Shown: in pieces, positions 1 through 7,049 of the stretch
Position numbering within the stretch: position 1 is the first letter of the stretch
How the letters are laid out: every line of letters starts with the position of its first letter
NCBI RefSeq assembly: GCF_014649995.1
Contig: NZ_BMUC01000009.1
Span: forward strand, 476-64,475
From: Streptomyces griseoflavus
Lineage (GTDB): Bacteria > Actinomycetota > Actinomycetes > Streptomycetales > Streptomycetaceae
DNA: 64,000 nucleotides
Reading direction: 5' to 3'
Translations under genes and position numbers: made by a program
The notes under the pieces: model-generated
The model's database searches: none
What the model was told of the DNA's origin: nothing
Seen by the model: only the letters and a program-made list of their open reading frames with translations

Positions 1-99
1 TACACGCCCCGCGCGATCGCCTCGCATGAGACGGTCCTTTGCTGGTGTGTCACGTTCGGACAGACCTACGCCGACGCGCTCCGCCGTCGGCATCTCCGG
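1..99 (+). pseudogene. fragment of an IS6-family-like transposase
   Basis: Frame 1 from the first base reads through a segment with SHETVLCWC followed by FGQTYADALRRR. This resembles the part of IS6-family transposases where a helical segment precedes the first catalytic Asp (pattern ...WCxxFGxxYAxxLRRR...). The similarity stops at about base 99 and no DDE residues follow, so it is a remnant whose 5' part lies outside the window. From here to 377 I see no supportable gene. Family assignment is from memory of the motif. Confidence 0.5.
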
Positions 100-377
100 T
101 CCGGGGTGGCCGGTGCACGAACCACCGGTCCGTCGACGGCCGCCCCGCGCTCCGGTACCAAGAGTGGTCGAAGAGCGGTCGGCAGTGATGCTCGCCAGGC
201 GGGTGATGAGCACAGCGCCGACGCGGACGCCGGTGTCGAGTAGGGCCTCGACGGCGGCCGCCGGGCAGTCGGCGAGATTGAGCAGTGATGCGGGTCGGTC
301 GGCTGCGCGAACTGGGCTTCCGACCTGGGCACACGGCTCCGACACCCGCCGGGCGTAGCAGGGAGAAGAGGGAGTGT

Positions 378-1316
378 TCAGCAGTAATAGGACTGCATGA
401 CGCGGTCGAAGCGCTGCGCCAGAAGGTCCTCACGGCGGATGATCCAGCTCACCTCGCCGTCGCCGGTGTCGAACAGCTCGGACTCGCCGAACTCCAGGAG
501 GTTCAGCCAGGGGCCGCCCTCCTTCCACCACGCTTTCTCCAGACCCTCGGCATACAGCTCGTCGAACCTCTCCGGGGTATCCCTCAGCGTGACCACAGCT
601 TCTTCGCACCGCTCCAAGAACTCCTTGCCGTACTGGCACCAGTAGTCCCGAGGACTCAACAACTCCCCCCGCAGGGTGCAGGTCCGGTGCACGAAGGGGA
701 TGCTCCCGACTTGCTCGGCGTACTCCGTGATCGCCTCCAGAAGCGGACGGAGCGTCTCCCTGTCGTCCTCGTGGACGTCATCGAGGTCAGGCATCAGAGC
801 CCGGGGATGGTCGTACTGGTGCTCGGGAGCCCATGTCCAGCCCAGGGGGTCCCATGATGTACCGGGGCGGTAGACCAGTGTCCGGCGCTTGAGGACCTGT
901 GTCGTCCACGTGTTGTACGGGGCAATGACCGAGACGCCCCCGGGCGCGGGTCGTACGGTCGTCTCGGTGCCTGGCGGTACGTACACCACCGGTGCGGACT
1001 CGTCGTCCTCGTAGCCGACGTTCGTGAAGAACAGGAGGTGTCCCTCACGGGGAAGATTGAGGGACAGGGGCTGCTCCGGTATCGCGGCCAGGTCCAGGCC
1101 GGCGACATAGACTTCCCCGCCCTCCCAGGGAACACCGGTGGGCAGCTCGGGCAGGCCGCCGGTGTGACCGACCACGATGTCGTGAGGGCCGACAGCCGCC
1201 GGATCGACCATGTCGAGGTGTACGGACGGCTGCATGCAGCACATGATGCGGGTGATGGCCTCATCGGAGACGCCGTGTTCACAGGCGAAAGCCCGGAACT
1301 CGTCTGTGTATGACAT
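378..1316 (-). CDS. DUF1963 (YwqG-like) family protein
   Basis: A 312-residue soluble protein with no signal peptide or membrane segment. The central segment (about residues 45-110) reads HTGGLPELPTGVPWEGG, then aliphatic strands and LLFFTNVGYEDDES. This is the usual layout of DUF1963 proteins, in which a substrate-free beta fold begins with a Gly-Pro-rich GGxPxLPxGxPWP-type motif. The ATG is preceded by GAGGA about 8 bases upstream. Function in this family is unknown; some members sit beside toxin-immunity genes, but nothing here supports that role. It is the only intact gene among IS debris on both sides. Confidence 0.75.
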   Translation of the reverse strand: MSYTDEFRAFACEHGVSDEAITRIMCCMQPSVHLDMVDPAAVGPHDIVVGHTGGLPELPTGVPWEGGEVYVAGLDLAAIPEQPLSLNLPREGHLLFFTNVGYEDDESAPVVYVPPGTETTVRPAPGGVSVIAPYNTWTTQVLKRRTLVYRPGTSWDPLGWTWAPEHQYDHPRALMPDLDDVHEDDRETLRPLLEAITEYAEQVGSIPFVHRTCTLRGELLSPRDYWCQYGKEFLERCEEAVVTLRDTPERFDELYAEGLEKAWWKEGGPWLNLLEFGESELFDTGDGEVSWIIRREDLLAQRFDRVMQSYYC

Positions 1317-1589
1317 ACCGTCATCCTCACACCTGCCACTGACATGCCATGCGCTCGGGTTTCGTCAGCGGACCGCGTGCGAGGCACCTTTCCGGTGCCG
1401 TCGGCATGCTCTCGGCCGGCTGGCATCCGGGCAGCTGGGGCCGTCGGCCAGTAGGGCCGTGCCATCGGCGTACCAAGCGAGGAACTGCGGCACTCAAAGT
1501 GGACCTGGCCGCGGAGGAGGGCGCAGTAGCCGAACCGGCCGTCTCATCATGCCCACCACATCCGGGCCGCGGCAGCACGATCACCCGGA

Positions 1590-1708
1590 GCCTGTCCGGC
1601 GTCCAACTCGTCGCCTCCAACGCCCATGCCGGCCTGGTGGACGCGATCGACGCGGTCCTGTCCGGCGCCTCCTGACAGCGCTGCCGCACCCACTGAAGCC
1701 GTAAGGAT
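1590..1708 (+). pseudogene. remnant of an IS256-family (mutator) transposase
   Basis: The + frame ending at 1675 reads LSGVQLVASNAHAGLVDAID and AVLSGAS, then a TGA stop, then QRCRTH and another TGA. IS256 transposases have SDAHxGLxxAIxxxLPGASWQRCRxHF at the second catalytic Asp. Here the Trp codon has become TGA and the Asp is Asn (SNAH). Only about 40 codons survive, so this is a dead fragment. Confidence 0.7.
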
Positions 1709-2039
1709 TCAACCTGTCGGGGTGGCGCCTTCGCTTTGTGCTGCGGTGAGGAGATCAGCGGCGGATCGGTAGCGGGTACTGGCCGGAGAGGGGAGGAGTT
1801 CGGCTTCGGCGAGCGGGGGGCGGATCTCGCGGACCGTGTTGCCGATCGAGAATTGCTGACGTCGTCCAACGCCTCGGCGAGGACGTCCATAGATCACAAC
1901 TTGCGCAGATGCAGGATAGTGAGGACGACGGGCTCTTCGTCGCCGATCTTCTTGGGGAAGACGCCGCCGCGGCTGCCCGGCTGGCGGTCGGCGCCTCGGC
2001 GCTGGTAGGCGGCCCGTTCGGTCTGAGTGCGACATGCCG
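1709..2039 (-). pseudogene. frameshifted remnant of an HTH-type transposase (possibly ISAzo13-like)
   Basis: On the minus strand one frame reads TERAAYQRRGADRQPG then VFPKKIGDEEPVVLTILHLRKL and stops. After a frameshift another frame continues with IGNTVREIRPPLAEAELL and SPASTRYRSAADLLTAAQSE. Together they resemble the N-terminal HTH part of Streptomyces transposases of the ISAzo13 type, where an HTH (LAxxxxVSxxTIxxxVxEIRPLL) follows an ILHLRKL helix. No catalytic part is present. The family name is tentative; that it is a broken gene is clearer. Confidence 0.45.
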
Positions 2040-2103
2040 GTCAGGCTCGGATGGGACAGGTTCTTCATGATCGAGGTGCGTCGCGGCGTCCGTTTGGCGC
2101 GGG

Positions 2104-3160
2104 GTCGTCCTGGGCGTGGACACGCACGGCGAGGTGCATGTCGCCGCCGTGATCTCCCCGCTCGGGAAGGTCCCGGGAACCGAGTCCCTTCCCGCGACGG
2201 CGGCCGGTTACCGACAACTGCGTGTCTGGGCCCGCAAGCGGGGGACGGTGCGCCGGGCCGGCGTGGAGGGCACGGGCACCTTCGGTGCGGGCCTGTCCCA
2301 TTATCTGCTCGCTCAGCAGATTCAGGTGTTCGAAGTGAACCGGCCCGACCGCTCTGCCCGCCGGCTGCTCGGCAAGTCGGACCCGCTCGATGCCCAGGCC
2401 GCAGCGCGAGCCGTGCTCAGCGGTCGAGCCCGATCCCGGGCGAAATCCGGCGACGGTCCGGTGCACAGCGCTCGGATCTACAAACTCGCCAAGGACTCCG
2501 CGGTCAAGGCCCGCACCCAGGCAATCAACCAGCTCAAAGCCGTCCTGATCATCGCCGACCCCGCCCTGCGGGAACGCATGTCGAGCCTCGGCAACGCCGA
2601 GCTGTTCCGCACCTGTGCGCGCCTCGGCCCGCACGATGGTGGTGGGGGAGACGAGGACGCGGTGGCCCAGGCCACCCACATGACATTACGCATGCTCGCC
2701 GAACGCATCGAGCAGCTCACCGGACAGATCAATGAGCTGAACCAGCGACTGACCTGGCTCGTCGAACGCCACGCGCCGCAACTGCTCGTACCGGTGGGTA
2801 TCGGTCCGGACAGCGCCATCACCCTGCTGATCACCATGGGGGACAACCCTGAGCGGCTCAACACCGAAGCGTCCTTGGCTGCCCTTTGCGGAGTCAACCC
2901 CATCGAGTGCTCCTCCGGCCGGCGGAGCACGCGCCGGCTCAACCACGGCGGCGACCGGCAGGCCAACGCCGCCCTGCACCGCATCGTCTTCACCCGCCTG
3001 CGTCACGACCCACGCACCCAGGAGTACTACGAACGCCGCACTCAGGAGGGCTAGACCCGATGTGAAATCATCCGATGCCTCAAGCGATACGCAGCCCGCG
3101 AGGTCTTCAACCTGGTCAGACTGGCTTTTCGCACCCCTGCGTTATAGGGGCGTCTGTGAA
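2104..3160 (+). mobile_element. IS110-family element, decayed copy 1
   Basis: Homologous to the element at 18.2-19.3 kb from about base 2104 (GTCGTCCTGGGCGTGGACAC) to the shared right end TATAGGGGCGTCYGTGA (3143-3159). The left non-coding part and the first roughly 20 codons seen in copy 2 are absent, and the transposase has a premature stop. It is in the same orientation as copy 2, about 15 kb away, with the mannan cluster between them. Confidence 0.8.
2116..3147 (+). pseudogene. IS110-family transposase, truncated and interrupted
   Basis: Encodes the RuvC-like DEDD domain (GVDTHGE, GVEGTG, KSDPLDAQAAARA) and the C-terminal Tnp/Transposase_20 domain (LLVPVGIGPDSA, SSGRRSTRRL). The frame is open from GTG 2116 to a TAG at 3052-3054; the same codon is AAA in copy 2. 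After the TAG the frame continues with recognisable sequence to a second stop at 3145-3147, where the intact copy also ends. The N-terminus of copy 2 (about 22 residues before the first catalytic Asp) has no counterpart. About nine in ten residues match copy 2 by eye. Probably inactive, although the catalytic residues remain. Confidence 0.85.
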
Positions 3161-3503
3161 TCAACGGCCATTTCCAACCGATCCCGACCGACTCCGCCCG
3201 CCGTCCAACCGCTGCCTGTCCGAGGTTCCGCCAAATCTTGGCCGGATCGGTTCCCCTCGGGCGAGAACCGTGCCACGCGCGAGTGCCTGGTCTGCGACCG
3301 GTCAGGGGCAACGGTCGCGGACCAGGTCCCGTTGAGACGGCTGGTCTGTACAGCCGACGACTTCATGCCACGGCCGTCCCCTGCGGGAGCCGGCTGCGCC
3401 TCTTCGAAGGTTTCTGGTCGCCCTTGCGGCGCGGGCGGCTTCGACGTCGCCTTCAGTACGCCCGAACGCCTCGTCCGGCAGATCCCACGCGGCGGGGGCT
3501 TCG
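3161..3503. other. intergenic stretch without a recognisable gene
   Basis: About 340 bases between the right end of the decayed IS110 copy and the stop of the sugar permease gene. Short open frames exist on both strands but have no start signal or family resemblance. It probably contains the 3' end of the importer transcript; I see no clear terminator hairpin. Confidence 0.5.
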
Positions 3504-4373
3504 CTATTTTGTGGCCCCTTGGGCAAAGCCGTTGTAGATGTAGCGCTGGAGGAACAGGAAGACCACCAGCGTCGGCACGATGACGAGAACGGCTCCCGCG
3601 GAGATGTTCTCCCAGTGCGCCCCGAACGGCCCTTTGAACCGGAACAGGGCCGTCGACATGGTTCCGAGGTCCTCGGCGGGCATGTAGAGGAAGGGGATGT
3701 AGAAGTCGTTGTACGTGGTGATGCCCTTGATGATGACCACGGTCGCGATGGCCGGCTTGAGCAGCGGGAAGATGATTTTCCGGTAGATGGTGAAGGAGTT
3801 GGCGCCGTCGAGCCGCGCGGCCTCGTCAAGGGACTTCGGGATCCCGCGGATGAACTGCAGGAAGATGTAGATGGCCACGATGTCCGTGCCCATGTACAGC
3901 AGGATCGGGGCCCAGCGGGTGTTGAACAGCCCGAAGCTGTTGACCACCTGGAAGGTGGCCACCTGCGTCGTCACGGCCGGCACCAGCGTGGCGATCAGAA
4001 AGAGAGCCATCACGAGCTTCTTGAAGCGGAAGTCGAAGCGGTCGATCGCGTACGCGGTCATCGAGCCGATGATCACCGTGCCGGTGATGGAGAACAGCAG
4101 GATGAAGGCCGTGTTGCCGAAAGCCTGCAGCATGTGGCCGTCGTTGAAGGCCGTGGCGTAGTTGGAGAAGTTGAGCCAGTCGTCCGGCAGGGCCAGCGCG
4201 CCCTGGCCGTCGGAGATCTCCCCGTAGGACTTCAGCGAGGTCAGGAAGACCACGGCGAGTGGCAGCAGCACCACGAGTGAGGCGACGACCAGCGACAGGT
4301 ACGTCAGGGCGGTGCTGACGCGCGGGCGGCGCGTCTGCTCCTGCGCGCGGCGGGTGGGGGCGGTGAGGGTCAT
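3504..4373 (-). CDS. ABC sugar importer permease, MalG type
   Basis: A 289-residue inner-membrane permease of the CUT1 family. It has six predicted hydrophobic segments, the first at about residues 23-45 (YLSLVVASLVVLLPLAVVFL). The EAA loop that docks the ATPase reads SLDEAARLDGANSFTIYRKI. Start ATG 4371-4373 overlaps the stop of the upstream permease by ATGA, indicating translational coupling. It is the last gene of a binding protein-permease-permease operon placed beside beta-mannosidase and mannanases, so manno-oligosaccharides are the inferred substrate. No ATPase gene is in the cluster. Streptomyces importers of this family generally use the shared ATPase MsiK. Confidence 0.88.
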   Translation of the reverse strand: MTLTAPTRRAQEQTRRPRVSTALTYLSLVVASLVVLLPLAVVFLTSLKSYGEISDGQGALALPDDWLNFSNYATAFNDGHMLQAFGNTAFILLFSITGTVIIGSMTAYAIDRFDFRFKKLVMALFLIATLVPAVTTQVATFQVVNSFGLFNTRWAPILLYMGTDIVAIYIFLQFIRGIPKSLDEAARLDGANSFTIYRKIIFPLLKPAIATVVIIKGITTYNDFYIPFLYMPAEDLGTMSTALFRFKGPFGAHWENISAGAVLVIVPTLVVFLFLQRYIYNGFAQGATK

Positions 4374-5344
4374 ACGAGGTCCACCTTCTCGTCGGGTACG
4401 AGGCGGCGCTGGATCCAGGTGATCACCAGGATGATCGCCAGCAGCACCACCGCGCAGGCCGAGGCCAGGCCGGTCTTGTTGAACTGGAAGGCGAACTTCA
4501 CCGTCTGGATGACGAACGTCGAGGTCTCCGTCGCACCGCCGGTCATGATGTAGGGGATCTCGAAGACGGAGAGGGAGCCGGAGATAGCCAGGATGACGCT
4601 CAGGCTCAGCACTGGCCGGATGCTCGGCGCGATGATGTGCCGGAACTGCTTCCAGCGGCTGGCGCCGTCCAGCTGGGCGGCCTCGTACAGCTCGCCGGGG
4701 ATCGACTGGATCGCGCCGAGGAACAGCACGAAGTTCAGGCCGGTGAAGCGCCACACGGACACGCCGGCCATGGAGGTGTTGGCGGACTCCGGAGAGCCCA
4801 GCCAGGCGTGGTCGGTGTCGGCGCCGAACCAGGACAGGACCGAGTCGAGCGTGCCGCCGTCCTGGAAGAAGTACAGGAAGACGAAGCCGATGGCGACGCC
4901 GTTGATCAGGTATGGGAAGAACAGGATGCCCTTGAACAGGTTCCTGAAGCGCAGGTCGAAGCTGAGGACGGCGGCGAAGTACAGGGCGATGACGATCTGA
5001 ACGACGGACGCCGCCAGGTAGTAGAAACTCACCGCGAACACCCGGAACAGCTCGGGCCGGGTGAAGATCTCGGTGTAGTTCTCCGTACCGACGTAGTTGC
5101 GGGTGGGGCTGACGCCGTCCCAGTCGGTGAAGCTGTAGTAGATCATGTTGCCCACCGGCACGTAGGTGAACGTGATCAGCAGGGCGAGGGGGGCCAGTAG
5201 AAACAGCCACGGCGTGATCTTGCGCAGCGGCCGGTCGCGCCACGAGGCGCCGGAACGCGCACGGTGCCGGGAGGGTTGTTTGCCGGTCGGGCCCGGCTCG
5301 GCGGCCGGGACGGGGGGTGGAGCGGTGGAGGCGGTTCGGGTCAT
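4370..5344 (-). CDS. ABC sugar importer permease, MalF type
   Basis: A 324-residue membrane protein with a cytoplasmic N-terminal extension of about 40 residues. It then has hydrophobic segments beginning PWLFLLAPLALLITFTYVPV and an EAA loop ELYEAAQLDGASRWKQFRHI. This is the usual first permease partner of CUT1 importers. It lies 111 bases downstream of the binding-protein gene, with a stable hairpin in the gap, and is coupled by 4 bases to the second permease. Substrate specificity cannot be read from the permease; context suggests beta-mannan oligosaccharides. Confidence 0.88.
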   Translation of the reverse strand: MTRTASTAPPPVPAAEPGPTGKQPSRHRARSGASWRDRPLRKITPWLFLLAPLALLITFTYVPVGNMIYYSFTDWDGVSPTRNYVGTENYTEIFTRPELFRVFAVSFYYLAASVVQIVIALYFAAVLSFDLRFRNLFKGILFFPYLINGVAIGFVFLYFFQDGGTLDSVLSWFGADTDHAWLGSPESANTSMAGVSVWRFTGLNFVLFLGAIQSIPGELYEAAQLDGASRWKQFRHIIAPSIRPVLSLSVILAISGSLSVFEIPYIMTGGATETSTFVIQTVKFAFQFNKTGLASACAVVLLAIILVITWIQRRLVPDEKVDLV

Positions 5345-5387
5345 TGTGGGGCCAGGGCCTTTCGTCGTCCGCTGAGGGCACCGGGTG

Positions 5388-5426
5388 CCGGGTCCCGTTC
5401 ACCGGGGAGGCGGGAAGGGGACCCGG
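5388..5426 (-). promoter_or_regulatory. intercistronic hairpin in the sugar-importer operon
   Basis: CCGGGTCCC (5388-5396) and GGGACCCGG (5418-5426) form a perfect 9-bp stem with a 21-base loop between the binding-protein gene and the first permease gene. Hairpins here commonly act as leaky terminators or mRNA stabilisers that raise binding-protein level relative to the permeases. That role is inference. Confidence 0.5.
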
Positions 5427-5455
5427 CGGATGCTGAGTTCAGGCGGGTGCCGGGG

Positions 5456-6778
5456 TCACGAGCCGACGGTCTGCCTGGCCTCGGACCAGCGCTTGTTCAG
5501 GTCGTCGAAGTAGCCCTCGAGTGTTCCGTCCGTGGCGCCGCGGGCGATGTCGATGAGCTTCTTGCGGTAGTCCGGCTTGTTGAGTCCGATCTCGGAGGCA
5601 TTGTCGATGGCGTCGACCTCAGCCGTCCGTGCCGCGGAACGCTCAATCATCTTGACATCGTTGTCAACGTAGTCCTTGAGGGTCTCCGGCATTCCCTCGG
5701 ACTTCAGGGCGGAGACGGCGCCCTCCTTGGCCGCGTAGCCGGACTTCTCGGTGAACCAGTCGATCCAGGCCCGGGCGGCCTCCTTGTGGTCGGAGTGGAT
5801 GTTGACGGCCTGCTGGTAGTCGGAGACCAGGGTGGAGCAGAACTTGCCGTTCTGCTGGGACGGGAGGGGCATGAAGCCGATGTCATCGGGGTTCTGGCCG
5901 GCCTTCTCGGCCGCGTCCCGCATCTGGTTGATGGCCCAGGAGCCGAGCACCATGCTGCCCACCTTGCCCTTGGCCAGGAGGGTCTTGGAGCTCTCCCAGT
6001 TGGTGGTGGCTGGGTCCTTCTCCGACAGCTTCTCGTGGACGATGTCGTGGAGCAGGGTGTCGAGGGTGTTGAGGTCGTTGCCCTCGGCCCACGGCTCGTC
6101 GTTCTCGGCGAGCTTGTCATGACCCTGGGTGTCGCAGCTGATGGAGCCGACACTGTTGGTCCAGGGGCTCTCCAGCGGCCAGCCGTCCTTGAAGTTGGTG
6201 TAGTACGGGGTCGCGCCGGTCTTGTCCTTGACGGCCTCGAGGTCGTCAAGGAACTGCTCGGGCGTCGTCGGCCAGTCGGTGATCCCGGCCTTCTTCCACA
6301 GCGCCTTGTTGTAGACCAGGCCGTTGGCGGTTCCGAAGGTGGCGATGCCGTAGGTCTTGCCGTCGACATCGGTCTTGTCGGTGAAGCGGTAGGTGGGCCT
6401 CATCGACGAAGTCTCGCCGAGGGGCGCGAAGAACTTGGGATAGTCGCCCTTGGCGACCGCCGACGGGATGAGCAGGACGTCGCCGTAGTCCTCCGTGTTC
6501 ATGCGGATCTTCACCTCCCCCTCGTAGTCGGTGAGGCCCTCGAACTCGACCTTCACGTTGGGGTAGGTCTTGTTGAACTCGGCGGCGTACTCCTTCATCG
6601 TCCCGTCCTCGACGAGGTCGGTGCGATTGGTGAGCACGGTGATGTCCCCCGAGACGCCCTCCGGGTTCACCGGTGCGGCGGCGGTCTCGCCGGCGTCCGC
6701 GCTCCCCCCTCCGCTGCACCCCGCAACGGTCAGCATCGCGGTGGCAAGCAGTGCGACGCTCAGCGTCCTCTTCCCCAT
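5456..6778 (-). CDS. extracellular solute-binding lipoprotein (family 1) for sugar import
   Basis: A 440-residue lipoprotein. Start ATG 6776-6778 is chosen because it follows AAAGGAG at good spacing and directly opens a signal peptide (MGKRTLSVALLATAMLTVAGC) with lipobox VAGC, so Cys 21 would be lipidated. An upstream in-frame start would add about 48 residues without a signal. The rest is a family-1 sugar-binding fold (DITVLTNRTDLVEDG near the N-terminus; SPWTNS and GSWAINQM in the middle). First gene of the importer operon. A candidate LacI operator lies at 6850-6863. An internal near-palindrome TTGACATCGTTGTCAA lies at 5652-5667. Confidence 0.88.
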   Translation of the reverse strand: MGKRTLSVALLATAMLTVAGCSGGGSADAGETAAAPVNPEGVSGDITVLTNRTDLVEDGTMKEYAAEFNKTYPNVKVEFEGLTDYEGEVKIRMNTEDYGDVLLIPSAVAKGDYPKFFAPLGETSSMRPTYRFTDKTDVDGKTYGIATFGTANGLVYNKALWKKAGITDWPTTPEQFLDDLEAVKDKTGATPYYTNFKDGWPLESPWTNSVGSISCDTQGHDKLAENDEPWAEGNDLNTLDTLLHDIVHEKLSEKDPATTNWESSKTLLAKGKVGSMVLGSWAINQMRDAAEKAGQNPDDIGFMPLPSQQNGKFCSTLVSDYQQAVNIHSDHKEAARAWIDWFTEKSGYAAKEGAVSALKSEGMPETLKDYVDNDVKMIERSAARTAEVDAIDNASEIGLNKPDYRKKLIDIARGATDGTLEGYFDDLNKRWSEARQTVGS

Positions 6779-6849
6779 GTGCCCAGCTCCTTTCCAAGGA
6801 TTACGGCTCGGGCTCCGGTGGTGGTTGACGGCGACTATGTCAGCCACTC

Positions 6850-6863
6850 GTGAACCGGTAAAG
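6850..6863 (+). promoter_or_regulatory. candidate LacI operator upstream of the sugar-importer operon
   Basis: GTGAACCGGTAAAG, about 72 bases upstream of the binding-protein start. It shares GTGAACCGGT with the site at 6971-6984 read on the other strand. The ideal palindrome would be GTGAACCGGTTCAC, with the central CG typical of LacI-family operators. Confidence 0.55.
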
Positions 6864-6970
6864 CTTCCCAAACCTTCGCGATACTCAATCGTTACCTGAG
6901 GTGAGAGGCTGAGTCGGGCCATTTATGTGCCAACTGCGCTTCCGAATGGCCTCCTGTAAAGGAAGGAGGG

Positions 6971-6984
6971 CTAGACCGGTTCAC
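6971..6984 (-). promoter_or_regulatory. candidate LacI operator upstream of beta-mannosidase
   Basis: CTAGACCGGTTCAC (reverse complement GTGAACCGGTCTAG), 66 bases before the beta-mannosidase start and within the 271-base divergent promoter region. It matches the other AACCGGT sites of the cluster. Confidence 0.55.
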
Positions 6985-7049
6985 TTCTGTGGGGTTAGGT
7001 TGAGCCGCGTTCATACGACACCGGGCCCGTCCCGCCGAAGGAGCCGTAC

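Noticed and set aside
170-290. Minus-strand frame reading like LLNLADCPAAAVEALLDTGV
   Set aside because: It looks protein-like but has no start, is broken downstream, and I cannot assign it to any family; may be chance in GC-rich DNA.
5264-6853. 529-residue open frame on the plus strand across the binding-protein gene
   Set aside because: Antisense shadow of a well-supported lipoprotein gene; repetitive Gly/Leu/Val composition and no start signal.
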